From JBOFFC01 sp051648405 (GTDB lineage Bacteria > Planctomycetota > Planctomycetia > Pirellulales > Lacipirellulaceae), in the NCBI GenBank assembly GCA_051648405.1, contig JBOFFC010000063.1:1-62926 (forward strand): a DNA stretch of 62,926 bases, given 5' to 3'. Made by a program: the position numbers and the translations under genes. How positions within the stretch are numbered: position 1 is the first letter of the stretch; every line of letters starts with the position of its first letter. The notes beneath the pieces were generated by a model that had not been told where the DNA came from, made no database searches, and saw only the letters and a program-made list of their open reading frames with translations. This document shows, piece after piece, positions 38,069 through 46,610 of the stretch.

Positions 38069-39520
38069 CTATTCCAGCAGCGGGTCGAGCTGACTCGCGC
38101 GCTCGCGATGAAACCGCGCCTTCGCGCTGTCCCCCAGCCGTTCGAGCGCGTCGGCCAGCCCCAGGTGCGCCTCGGCGTCGAACGGGTCGAGCGCCACGAC
38201 ACGCCCGTACGCCTTCTTCGCCCGCTTGGCGTCTCCGGCCTGCTCGGCGAGCAGCCCTTCGAGGAACCACGCGTAGGGGAGATTCGCGGTGGTCGCGAGC
38301 ACGCGCCTCACCTGCCGCTGGGCGTGGGCCGCGTCGCCGAGCTCCAGCAGCGCGTCGGCGAGCGTTAGCCGAGCTTCGACGTCGTCGGGGTCGAGGTCGG
38401 CGGCTCGGGCCGCGTCGCGCGCGGCGCCGGCGACGTCGCCGAGTTCGAGCAGCGCCGCAGCACGCAGCGCCATGGCCTCGGCGTCCTCGGGGTGCCCCTC
38501 GAGAGTGCGGGTGAGCGACCGCGCGGCGGCCTCGAACTCTCCCTCCTCGAGCAGCCGGAGCCCTTCCGCGAACGCCCGGTCGTCTTCCGACAGGCCGAGG
38601 TGCGAGTAGTCCGGGCGCGACCCGGCGCCCCCCGCGCGACGCCCGCCGCGACGACGCTGGGGCGCCGGACCACTCAGGCCCGAGCGGCGCTGCGGGGCAG
38701 GGGGGGTCCAGACGGCCGGGTCTTGTCGATAGAAAGCCCCCAACACGCGGTACAGTTCGGGGTGGTCGTCGCGCATCTCGCACGGCTGCTCGAAGAAGCA
38801 CTCGGTGGCGACCGCGAAGAACTCGGCGGGACTCGTCGCCCCGTAGTGGTCGAGCAGCGCCACCTCGGCCCGCCGCGCCTGGCCTACCAAGCGGTGGTAC
38901 TCGGCGTCGGTCACGCCGTGCCACGCGCGCTGCGAAGCGCGGTCGGGCATCGTCGGCTGGCCGTCCATGTGGCCGTCGAGCCCGTCGAGGTGGTGGGCCA
39001 GCTCGTGCAGCACGAGGTTTTCACCACGGCCGCGCGAGCGCGCGGTGCGGACCACGTCGCGCCAGCTCAGCACGACGACCCCCCCGCCCCACGCCTCGCC
39101 GAGGCGCTGCGCGCCTTCGCCGAACGTGCCGTCCTCGGGGGTCGGCTGCTCGCCCCCGACGATCCCGCCGAGGATCGTCCCCGTGCGCTCGTGCTTGTAC
39201 GGCTCGCGGTACCCGGTCGGGTAGAGGAGCACCGTCTTGAGGCGGTCGAACGCGAAGCGGGGCTGGCCGGGGCGCTCGTCAAGGCCAAGCGTCAGAAGGG
39301 CCGCGACCCCGGAGACGGTGACGCGCATCTCGTCGGTGACGGTGAGCCCCCCGGCGCCTTCCCAGTGGCGCTCGTGGACCATCCGCGCGACGACGGCTTC
39401 GACCGTGGCGCGCCGCGCCAGCGACAGGAACGACCACTGCCAGACGTTCGACTCGAGCACGCGCCGCCACGCGGGGTCGAACTCACCGACGGGACGCCGT
39501 CCGAACAGCCAATTGAGCAC
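38069..39520 (-). CDS. MtfA-family zinc peptidase with C-terminal TPR repeats
   Basis: A 483-residue protein. The N-terminal domain (about 1-270) matches MtfA, the E. coli zinc peptidase that binds Mlc: HELAHH at 172-177 gives the HExxH site, and SPAEFFAVATECFFEQP carries a later Glu ligand. A basic Pro/Arg/Gly linker (about 270-315) is followed by four or so TPR repeats (about 320-483). E. coli MtfA has no TPR tail. It may bind a partner through this part. The gene is 58 bases after the amidohydrolase gene. Confidence 0.85.
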   Translation of the reverse strand: MLNWLFGRRPVGEFDPAWRRVLESNVWQWSFLSLARRATVEAVVARMVHERHWEGAGGLTVTDEMRVTVSGVAALLTLGLDERPGQPRFAFDRLKTVLLYPTGYREPYKHERTGTILGGIVGGEQPTPEDGTFGEGAQRLGEAWGGGVVVLSWRDVVRTARSRGRGENLVLHELAHHLDGLDGHMDGQPTMPDRASQRAWHGVTDAEYHRLVGQARRAEVALLDHYGATSPAEFFAVATECFFEQPCEMRDDHPELYRVLGAFYRQDPAVWTPPAPQRRSGLSGPAPQRRRGGRRAGGAGSRPDYSHLGLSEDDRAFAEGLRLLEEGEFEAAARSLTRTLEGHPEDAEAMALRAAALLELGDVAGAARDAARAADLDPDDVEARLTLADALLELGDAAHAQRQVRRVLATTANLPYAWFLEGLLAEQAGDAKRAKKAYGRVVALDPFDAEAHLGLADALERLGDSAKARFHRERASQLDPLLE

Positions 39521-39578
39521 GGCGAACGGACGACTGTGGAAGGATGGCGGCGAGCGAGCCCTGCGCGGTTGGGAAGCG

Positions 39579-41039
39579 TCAGACGCTCGCCATCGCCAGT
39601 TCTTCGCCGCCGACCCAGACCGTCTCGACCGGCTCGTCGCTGGCGAGGACCGAGGCGAGCAGCTCGTCGGGGCGACCCTTGGCGCTCGAAGGGAGCGGCA
39701 CCGTCACGAGGTCGGCGTGGGCCCCCAGGCGGATCGCACCAACGTCGTCGAGGCCCATCGCCTCGGCCCCCGAGAGGGTCCCCATCCGCAGGATCGCCTC
39801 GGGCGAGACGTGCGGGTGGCGTGCGGCCACCTCGCGCATCTCGGCGAGCAGCGAAAGGTCGGGGCTCGACGCCAGGCTGTCGGTCCCCAACGCCACCGGC
39901 ACGCCGAGCGCGAGCGCCTCGGCAAGCGGGTAGCGGGCGTGGCCGAAGTGGGCGTGCGTCCGCGGGCAGTACACCAGCGACATCGCCCCCGCGTGCCGGG
40001 CCATCATCGCCAGCGCCGCGTGGTCGAGGTAGTTTCCGTGCACAACGAGCGACTTGGGCGCGCGGGTGAGCATCCGCAGGTAGTCGAGCGGGCTGGAGCC
40101 GCGGCCGATGACCCACGGGTCCCACATGCCGCGCTCTTCGAGGATCTCTTGGAACGGTCCGCGCCCCTCGGCGAGGAGCAGCAGCTCCTCGGGGCTCTCG
40201 GCCAGGTGCAGGGCGACCGGCATGCGCCGCGAAGCCGCGACCGACACCAGCTCGCGGATCAGTTGCGGCGACGCCGTGTAGGGGGCGTGCGGGCTAACCC
40301 CAACACGGACCCGTCCGGGGAGCGCCCCGGCGAGCAGATCGACGTCGGTCGCGTGCCCGTTGTGTCCGTTGTGGCCGTTCTTGCCGGCCGGCTTCGAGGC
40401 GCCGTTTCGCGAGGCGGACTTGCCGTTTTTGCTGCGGCCGTTGTGCGCGCCGTTCGAGTCGGCGTCGGCGAGCGACCCGCCGTCTTCGAACCGCTCGTCG
40501 GCCGCCTCGGCCATCGAGAGGCCGTTGGCAGCGCCGTAAGCGAACGCTTCGAGCTCCACGAGCCGACCCTCGGCCGCGGCGAGCGCCGAGCCGACGCGGG
40601 CCTGCGAGAACCCGATCGACTCTTGGAACAACACCAGCCGCGGGGCGGGGGCGTTGATGCGGTACGCCTCGGTCTCGGTCCGGGCGATCTCGCCGATCGT
40701 CGTCACACCGTGGCGGAGGCTCTCCTCGAGGCCGAGGGTGATCGCCTTGCCGATCGCCTTGGGCGAGGGGCGCTTCTCGATGACCTGGCGGATCCATTTC
40801 GGGAGGGACACCCCGTGACGGCCGAGGGGCTTCTTCAGCCCGCTGAACTCCAGGTGGCAGTGGGCGTTCACCAACCCCGGCAGCAGGACGACGTCCCCCA
40901 AGTCACGGACCTCGACCCCCGCAGGGGCCTGGCGACCAACCCGCACCACGCGCCCCGAATCGATCACGACAATCGCGTCTTCGACGGGCGGAGCGGCGAC
41001 GGGGAACACAACCCGTGCTCGTAAAGCCTGTAGTGTCAT
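39579..41039 (-). CDS. amidohydrolase, probable aminofutalosine deaminase-like
   Basis: A 486-residue metal-dependent deaminase-type amidohydrolase. Metal-binding motifs: NAHCHLEFSGL (like the NAHxHLEFS of aminofutalosine deaminases), GVSPHAPYTAS, ALHLAESPEE and ALGTDSLAS. With mqnA and mqnC about 3.5 kb away on the same strand it could deaminate aminodeoxyfutalosine in menaquinone synthesis. An Asn/Gly/His-rich, low-complexity stretch (about residues 188-230) splits the barrel before the SPHAPYT strand. The ATG at 41039 follows an AGGA site; an ATG at 41063 is less likely. Confidence 0.75.
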   Translation of the reverse strand: MTLQALRARVVFPVAAPPVEDAIVVIDSGRVVRVGRQAPAGVEVRDLGDVVLLPGLVNAHCHLEFSGLKKPLGRHGVSLPKWIRQVIEKRPSPKAIGKAITLGLEESLRHGVTTIGEIARTETEAYRINAPAPRLVLFQESIGFSQARVGSALAAAEGRLVELEAFAYGAANGLSMAEAADERFEDGGSLADADSNGAHNGRSKNGKSASRNGASKPAGKNGHNGHNGHATDVDLLAGALPGRVRVGVSPHAPYTASPQLIRELVSVAASRRMPVALHLAESPEELLLLAEGRGPFQEILEERGMWDPWVIGRGSSPLDYLRMLTRAPKSLVVHGNYLDHAALAMMARHAGAMSLVYCPRTHAHFGHARYPLAEALALGVPVALGTDSLASSPDLSLLAEMREVAARHPHVSPEAILRMGTLSGAEAMGLDDVGAIRLGAHADLVTVPLPSSAKGRPDELLASVLASDEPVETVWVGGEELAMASV

Positions 41040-41271
41040 CGGTTTCCTAAGAGCGAACGGCATACGCCGGGAGCGTCACCTGCGGCCCGGCGTGCGGCGA
41101 AGGAGTCGCGCCAGGCGGGAGCCTTGGCCCCGCCGCGGACAACTTCGAACGCACTGCCGGCTTGGCGGGCGGGGACCGACCGGTTGGGGGAAGGGCGAGT
41201 ACCCGCCACTGCGGGGTCCGACGCCACGCTCCCCTGCCATTCTACGCGCCGCGCTCCCCATCGGGGGAACG

Positions 41272-43533
41272 CTAAGCCCGCGATGCGTTCGGTCGGGGCA
41301 ATCCGATCTGCGGAGTACCGCAGTTCACCAGCCCGATCGCACGCAGCAGGAACACCGCCGCCACGGCACCCAAGATACCAACTATGGGGGCGTAGCAAAG
41401 TTGCTCGGGACCGAAATCGACGAAAACGAGTCGGTCGATTCGGAGGTACGTAGCGGCGCCGTACAGCGGCTCGCGGAAATGCTGCACAAGCAGCGGGAGG
41501 GCGTTGTAGGTGGCGTGGAAGGCCACGCACGCCGGCAGGCTCCCCGAACGTAAAGCCAGGACTCCCAACACGATACCGATCGGCGCCGCGGTCAGAGACT
41601 GCTGCAAAATCGTGTGCGTGGCCCCAAACACGACCGCCGAAACGAGCACGGCGCCGGCGTCGCCTACGGATTTCCGCAGCCCGCCGAGGATCACCCCCCG
41701 GAAGGCGACTTCCTCGCAGAAGGCCGGAAGGAGGGCGAACAGCAACAGCAACACCCCCAGCGGGGCGTCGTCGCCGACAAGCTTCGAGAGCCCAGCGAGC
41801 TCGGCATGGACCGCGTCCGAAAGGGGATACAGCTCCTGGACCCAAACCGAGAGGGCCTGCCCCACCGGGTGCATCGCGATCGCGAGGCCGACGGCGTACG
41901 CGATCGTGAGGGGTGACGGGGCGTGCTCGAACAACAACGTCCGACGCCAGTTGCGGGCGAGCAGCAGCGTCACCAGCGCGGCGGGAAGCAGGATGCACAG
42001 CACCTGAGACGCCACCAACGTCGCGGCCAGGTAGCCGAAGCCGGGGTTCGTTGGCGGGAACGTTGTAAGGACCTGGCGGACGACGAACTGCATCAGGAAC
42101 ACCCCGGCGACGCAGGCCATCGCCGCGCCGGCCGAGGGGGTCGCCTCGCGACGCCGCCAGACGGCGCGGAGCCAACCCGCTAGGTCGAACCGCTCGCCGT
42201 CGCGGAACAGGACCGACTCTTGTTTGAACTGCGACACGGCCCACTTCGTGGCGAGCCAGCAGCAGACCCCCGTCACCCCGACGACCGGCAAAACGTACGC
42301 CAGCGCCTTGGCGCCGTCTCCTTCCAGTGCGGTCCGCAACAACAGCACGAGGCCCATCACCGGCACGAGGCTGTTCCCCAGGTTCAGCTCGATCCCCGGC
42401 GACATCGGCATCAGGATCAGCGGCATCGCCCCCAGGAACAACGGCATGAAGTAGTACTGCCCCTCCTTGGTGCTGCGGGCGTAGGCCGCGCAGGCCAGCG
42501 ACAGCGCGCTGAACAGGGCCGACACCGGCACCAGCGCCGCGACGAGCCACAGCATGGCCCCCCACGTCGGGGGGGCGATCCCCAGCGAAACGCCGGGCAG
42601 GGCGCTCGAAAGCTGCTCGACCACCATCCGGGCCGTGCAGGCGAGGCTCCCCAGGTTCAGTAGCGCGGTGAAGATGCTGAACGCCATCACCGTGAGCAGC
42701 TTGCCGCCGACGATCTCGCTGCGCCGCGCGGGACTCGCGAGGAGCGTCTCGAGCGTGCCCCGTTCTTTCTCGCCGGCGCACAGGTCGATCGCCGGGTAGA
42801 ACGCGCCGGTGAGAGCCCAGACGAACACCACGAACGGCAACAGCTTGGCCCACAGCATCGCGTCGCGGACCTCGGGGGGGGCGACGTCGTCGTGGACCAC
42901 CTCGAACGGTCGGGTCGCCATGTCTGGGACGCCGCTCGCCTCGAGGTTCCGCCGCACGACGAGGTCGTTCCAGCGGGCGAGGATTCGATCGACGCGCAGC
43001 TGCGCGACCTGCGAGGGCTCGCGGGCCGCGTTCGACATGACCAGCGGGCTCGGCGGGGGGTCGAGCACCGAAGCGACCGGCGGGGGGCCCTCCTGCCGGG
43101 CTTCGAGCAGCGAGCGGCGCTGCTCGACGAGGCGATCGGCGAACCCGGCGCGGAGGTACACCGCCACGTCGAACTCGCCGTCGGCGAGCCGCTGGCGGAG
43201 CCCCAGCGAGCCCGCCGCCGCGGCCGGGTCGTCGGCCGCGACGCGCTCGACGCGGAGTCGCTTCGAGTCGAGCGGGTTGTCGAACAGTTCGGGGGCGAAG
43301 CGGTCGCCGTCGAGCAGCGGCGGCAGCCCCTCGACGCCGTCGAGCTGCTCGGCGCCCTGGACGACGACCGTCGCCGTGTGCTCCTTCATGAACTGCGAGA
43401 GCTGCAGGAACGCGCTCCCCAGCAGCGGGTACATCAGCAGCGGCAGCACGGCGATCATGAACAGCGTCCGCCGGTCGCGGAGCTGGTCGCGCATCTCGCG
43501 GAACCAAATCAGTCGGACGTTGCGCCAGTTCAT
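41272..43533 (-). CDS. ABC-2 (NatB-type) permease fused to a CPBP intramembrane protease
   Basis: A 753-residue membrane protein. The N-terminal 400 residues look like an ABC-2/NatB permease: a helix near 25-45, a large extracytoplasmic domain and a cluster of helices. The C-terminal 300 residues are a CPBP (Abi-like) intramembrane protease with CEEVAFRG, FGATHTILQQ and a third His in FHATYN. It is the membrane part of an exporter with the ATPase four bases upstream. The CPBP part may process or guard the pump. Similar fusions occur in planctomycetes. Confidence 0.88.
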   Translation of the reverse strand: MNWRNVRLIWFREMRDQLRDRRTLFMIAVLPLLMYPLLGSAFLQLSQFMKEHTATVVVQGAEQLDGVEGLPPLLDGDRFAPELFDNPLDSKRLRVERVAADDPAAAAGSLGLRQRLADGEFDVAVYLRAGFADRLVEQRRSLLEARQEGPPPVASVLDPPPSPLVMSNAAREPSQVAQLRVDRILARWNDLVVRRNLEASGVPDMATRPFEVVHDDVAPPEVRDAMLWAKLLPFVVFVWALTGAFYPAIDLCAGEKERGTLETLLASPARRSEIVGGKLLTVMAFSIFTALLNLGSLACTARMVVEQLSSALPGVSLGIAPPTWGAMLWLVAALVPVSALFSALSLACAAYARSTKEGQYYFMPLFLGAMPLILMPMSPGIELNLGNSLVPVMGLVLLLRTALEGDGAKALAYVLPVVGVTGVCCWLATKWAVSQFKQESVLFRDGERFDLAGWLRAVWRRREATPSAGAAMACVAGVFLMQFVVRQVLTTFPPTNPGFGYLAATLVASQVLCILLPAALVTLLLARNWRRTLLFEHAPSPLTIAYAVGLAIAMHPVGQALSVWVQELYPLSDAVHAELAGLSKLVGDDAPLGVLLLLFALLPAFCEEVAFRGVILGGLRKSVGDAGAVLVSAVVFGATHTILQQSLTAAPIGIVLGVLALRSGSLPACVAFHATYNALPLLVQHFREPLYGAATYLRIDRLVFVDFGPEQLCYAPIVGILGAVAAVFLLRAIGLVNCGTPQIGLPRPNASRA

Positions 43534-43537
43534 CGTG

Positions 43538-44314
43538 CTACGGGGCCTCCGTCGCGACGGGGGCTGCGGCCGCGTTCTTCTCGGCGTCGCTCACGAGCCG
43601 GAAGAACAGCTCGGCGAGGTCGCGTTCGCCGTGACGGTCGCGGAGCTCGTCGGTCGGCCCCGCTTCGAGGATCCGGCCGCGGTGCAGGATCGCGAGGCGG
43701 TCGCACAGGCGTTCGACCTCGCTCATGATGTGCGTGCTGAAGACGATGCACTTCCCCTCGTCGCGGAGGCCGGCCACGACGTCGAGCGACGCCCGCGCCG
43801 CGAACGCGTCGAGGCCGTTGGTCGCCTCGTCGAAGACGATCACCGGGGGGTCGTGGACCAGCGCGCGAGCGATCGACGTCTTCTGCTTCATGCCGGTCGA
43901 CATCTTGGCGCCGAGCCGCTCGCGGAGGTCGTTCATCCCCAGCCGCGTAAAGAGCCACTCCATCCGCTCGCGCAGCGCCGCTTCCCCCAGTCCGTGCAGC
44001 CGGCCGAAGTAGCCGACGAACTCCCAGGCGGTCATGCGGTCGTAGACCGCCGTGTTTGCCGAGATGAACCCGACCTGGTTGCGCACGAGCTCGGCCTGCG
44101 TCACGCAGTCGAAGCCGTTGACGCGGGCCGTGCCGGACGACGGTTTGAGGAGCGTCGTCAGGACGCGGAGGGCGGTCGTCTTGCCGGCGCCGTTGGGGCC
44201 CAGGAGGCCGAAGACCTCGCCGGCGCGGGCCTCGAACGAGACGCCGCCGAGCGCGACGAACGGCCCGCGGCCGAAGTCCTCGTACTCCTTGCGGAGGTCG
44301 ATCGCCTCGATCAT
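43538..44314 (-). CDS. ABC transporter ATP-binding protein (NatA-like)
   Basis: A 258-residue ATPase. Walker A GPNGAGKT at 39-46, signature STGMKQK, Walker B VIVFDEATNGLD and an H-loop THIMSE are present. It pairs with the downstream permease-CPBP gene. The ATG at 44314 follows a GGGGGGAG ribosome site; an ATG further up would add an unlikely Arg/Pro-rich head. The gap to mqnC (44315-44500) shows no gene. Confidence 0.92.
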   Translation of the reverse strand: MIEAIDLRKEYEDFGRGPFVALGGVSFEARAGEVFGLLGPNGAGKTTALRVLTTLLKPSSGTARVNGFDCVTQAELVRNQVGFISANTAVYDRMTAWEFVGYFGRLHGLGEAALRERMEWLFTRLGMNDLRERLGAKMSTGMKQKTSIARALVHDPPVIVFDEATNGLDAFAARASLDVVAGLRDEGKCIVFSTHIMSEVERLCDRLAILHRGRILEAGPTDELRDRHGERDLAELFFRLVSDAEKNAAAAPVATEAP

Positions 44315-44500
44315 CGCTCCCCCCGGCTCGCGTCGCGGGGGGGCGCCCTCGGCGACAGCGGCGGGAAGCGGAAGGGACATGGCGGTCGTGCGGCGTGTGC
44401 GGGTCGCGCTGGAGTCGCGGCCACGGCGGCCCTTCGGCCGCGGGTCGCGCTCGCGCGTCATGGCGAGGATAGCTCACCGGCGGCCCGACCAGCAGGCGCT

Positions 44501-45655
44501 TCAGGCCAGCACGGGTAGCTTCGGCGCCCGACGGGCCGCTTCGACCCCTCGGGCCTCGAGCTGCGGGTCCACCGGCTCGTAGTGGACGTTCCGCTGGCGC
44601 GGCTCGTAACCTGCCTCACGGATTGCCGAACGGATGTCGTCGAGCGTGAGGAAGTGAACCGTACCCGCCTCGGCGACGACGTTCTCTTCGATCATCAGGC
44701 TCCCCATGTCGTTCGCCCCCATGGCGAGCGCCAGTTGGCCGATCTGCAGGCCTTGCGTGACCCAGCTCGACTGCAGGTTCGCGAAGTTGTCGAGGTACAA
44801 ACGCGCCACAGCATTGGTGCGGAGGTACTCGTGCGCGCCGGCCGGCTCGATGTGGGCCATCTCGGTGTTCTCGGGCTGGAACGTCCAGCAGATGAACGCC
44901 GTGAAGCCCTTGTGCCCCGCGCCGAGCGACTCGTCTTGCAGGGCGCGCAGGCGTTCGAGGTGCTCGACCCGTTCGGCGAGCGTCTCGACGTGCCCGAACA
45001 TCATCGTCGCCGTGCTCCGCCCACCGAGGCGGTGCCACACGCGGTGGACGTCGAGCCAGTCGTCGGTGAGCACCTTGCCGCGCGTGATCTCCTTGCGGAC
45101 GCGATCGACGAGGATCTCGCCCCCCCCGCCGGGGAGGCTCCCGAGGCCCGCTTCCTTCAGGCGCCCCAGCACCGTCTCGAGCGACAGCTTGTTGACTTTC
45201 GTGAAGTGGTGGACCTCGGGGGGGCTGAAGCCGTGGACGTTCACCTGCGGGAAGGCCGACTTGATGTCCGCCAGCATCCGCTCGTACCAGTCGAGCTTGA
45301 AGTCGGGGTGCAGGCCACCCTGGAGCAGGACCTGGTCGCCGCCGAGCTCGACCGTCTCGGCGATCTTCTCGAGGATCACCTCGATCGGCAGGACGTACCC
45401 CTCGGGGGACTTCGGCTTGCGGTAGAACGCGCAGAAGTCGCAGACCGCCGTGCAGAAGTTCGTGTAGTTGATGTTCCGATCGATGTTGTAGGTGCGGTAC
45501 GGCTCGGGGTGCAGCCGCCGCGAGGCGTCGTTGGCAGCGCGGCCGAGCGAGGCCATCGGCGCCTCGACGAGTAGGCGCAACCCCTCCTCGGGGGAGAGGC
45601 GCCCCCCCTCGGCGGCCTTGTCGAGCAGGTCGTTGATCGTCGCGGTTGCGGTCAT
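44501..45655 (-). CDS. mqnC: cyclic dehypoxanthine futalosine synthase (radical SAM)
   Basis: A 384-residue radical SAM enzyme of the futalosine route to menaquinone. The iron-sulfur site is C68-x3-C72-x2-C75 (FCTAVCDFCAF), preceded by NIDRNINYTN and followed by LLQGGLHPD, typical of MqnC/MqnE enzymes. SLPGGGGEILVDRVR and FQPENTEM fit MqnC. Its ATG overlaps the stop of mqnA by four bases, so the two are co-translated. It closes the ring of dehypoxanthine futalosine. MqnE, MqnB and MqnD are not in the window. Confidence 0.93.
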   Translation of the reverse strand: MTATATINDLLDKAAEGGRLSPEEGLRLLVEAPMASLGRAANDASRRLHPEPYRTYNIDRNINYTNFCTAVCDFCAFYRKPKSPEGYVLPIEVILEKIAETVELGGDQVLLQGGLHPDFKLDWYERMLADIKSAFPQVNVHGFSPPEVHHFTKVNKLSLETVLGRLKEAGLGSLPGGGGEILVDRVRKEITRGKVLTDDWLDVHRVWHRLGGRSTATMMFGHVETLAERVEHLERLRALQDESLGAGHKGFTAFICWTFQPENTEMAHIEPAGAHEYLRTNAVARLYLDNFANLQSSWVTQGLQIGQLALAMGANDMGSLMIEENVVAEAGTVHFLTLDDIRSAIREAGYEPRQRNVHYEPVDPQLEARGVEAARRAPKLPVLA

Positions 45656-46518
45656 GGCGCCGTGAGGTCTGCCGTGAAGTCGGTGGGTGCGGCCAGCAGC
45701 CCGGCGGCGACGCACTCGGCGGCAAACGCGTCGAGGCCCGCCCGCTCGCGCGGCCCGAGCACGAACCGCAGGTTGGTGCGAAGGTACCGCTCGGCGTGAT
45801 CGACGCGAAGCCCGAGCCGTGGCGCCTCGAGCGCGGCGATCCCGGGGAGGTTCGCGAGGCCCGCGTCGCGGCAGCGCTCGAGCGCCAGGGCGAGGCCCGT
45901 CGTCTCGACCCCCTCGCGCGCGGCCCAGGCGGCGAAGACGAACGGCAGCCCCGTGTCGCGCCGCCACTCCTCGGCGAGGTCCCACTCAGCGACGAGTCGC
46001 GCCCCTTGCGCTGGGGCCGGGGGGTGCATCGCCCGGTCGCCGATGACGAGGACCGCGTCGGCCCCGACGTCGGCGAGGCCGTGCCCCAGGGGGAGTGGCT
46101 CGGTGGCCGGGCGCAAACCGCACCGCCGCCACAACAGGACCCGCGCCAGGGCGGCGCTCGTCCGCGAGCCCTCGTCGAGCGCGATCGTCTGGACGGCGTC
46201 GGGGGGGGTGCGGAAGTAGAGCTTCACGCTCGCCACGGGCCCATCGGCGGCGACGCAGGCGTCGGAGACGAGCCGCTGGCCGGGGGTCCGGAGGACCTCG
46301 AAGACCGGCTCGAGCGCTACGTCGAGCGCGCCGGCGGCCATCGCGTCGGCGAGCCGGCTCGGAAGGTCGCAAGAGAGCCGATGCCCCGGCGCCAGGCGGG
46401 CGAAGTCGTGGATCAGCGGCTTCGAGTTCAGGTAGTTGACGGCCCCCACCCGCAACGGCGCCACGGCTGGGACGATCCCCAGGGAGGGCGTTGTCGCGGT
46501 TGGTGCGGAGGGGGTCAT
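45652..46518 (-). CDS. mqnA: chorismate dehydratase
   Basis: A 288-residue periplasmic-binding-protein-like enzyme that turns chorismate into 3-enolpyruvylbenzoate, the entry to futalosine menaquinone synthesis. RVGAVNYLNSKPLIH near the N-terminus is the family hallmark, followed by VALEPVFEVL and ALDEGSRTS. Its first 20 residues are a Ser/Thr/Pro leader of low complexity that may not be part of the enzyme core. It overlaps mqnC by four bases and comes about 90 bases after the exporter gene stop. Confidence 0.92.
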   Translation of the reverse strand: MTPSAPTATTPSLGIVPAVAPLRVGAVNYLNSKPLIHDFARLAPGHRLSCDLPSRLADAMAAGALDVALEPVFEVLRTPGQRLVSDACVAADGPVASVKLYFRTPPDAVQTIALDEGSRTSAALARVLLWRRCGLRPATEPLPLGHGLADVGADAVLVIGDRAMHPPAPAQGARLVAEWDLAEEWRRDTGLPFVFAAWAAREGVETTGLALALERCRDAGLANLPGIAALEAPRLGLRVDHAERYLRTNLRFVLGPRERAGLDAFAAECVAAGLLAAPTDFTADLTAP

Positions 46519-46610
46519 GACGGGTGGCGCGAGGATCGAAGGGGGTTGCGCTGCGTGTTGCTAGGACCCCCTTTGGAGCGCAACCGGCAGCGTGGGGAGC
46601 GGTTAACCCG

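Noticed and set aside
41036..43507. An 823-codon open frame on the minus strand
   Set aside because: It is an out-of-frame shadow of the permease-CPBP gene, full of Arg/Pro with no domains.
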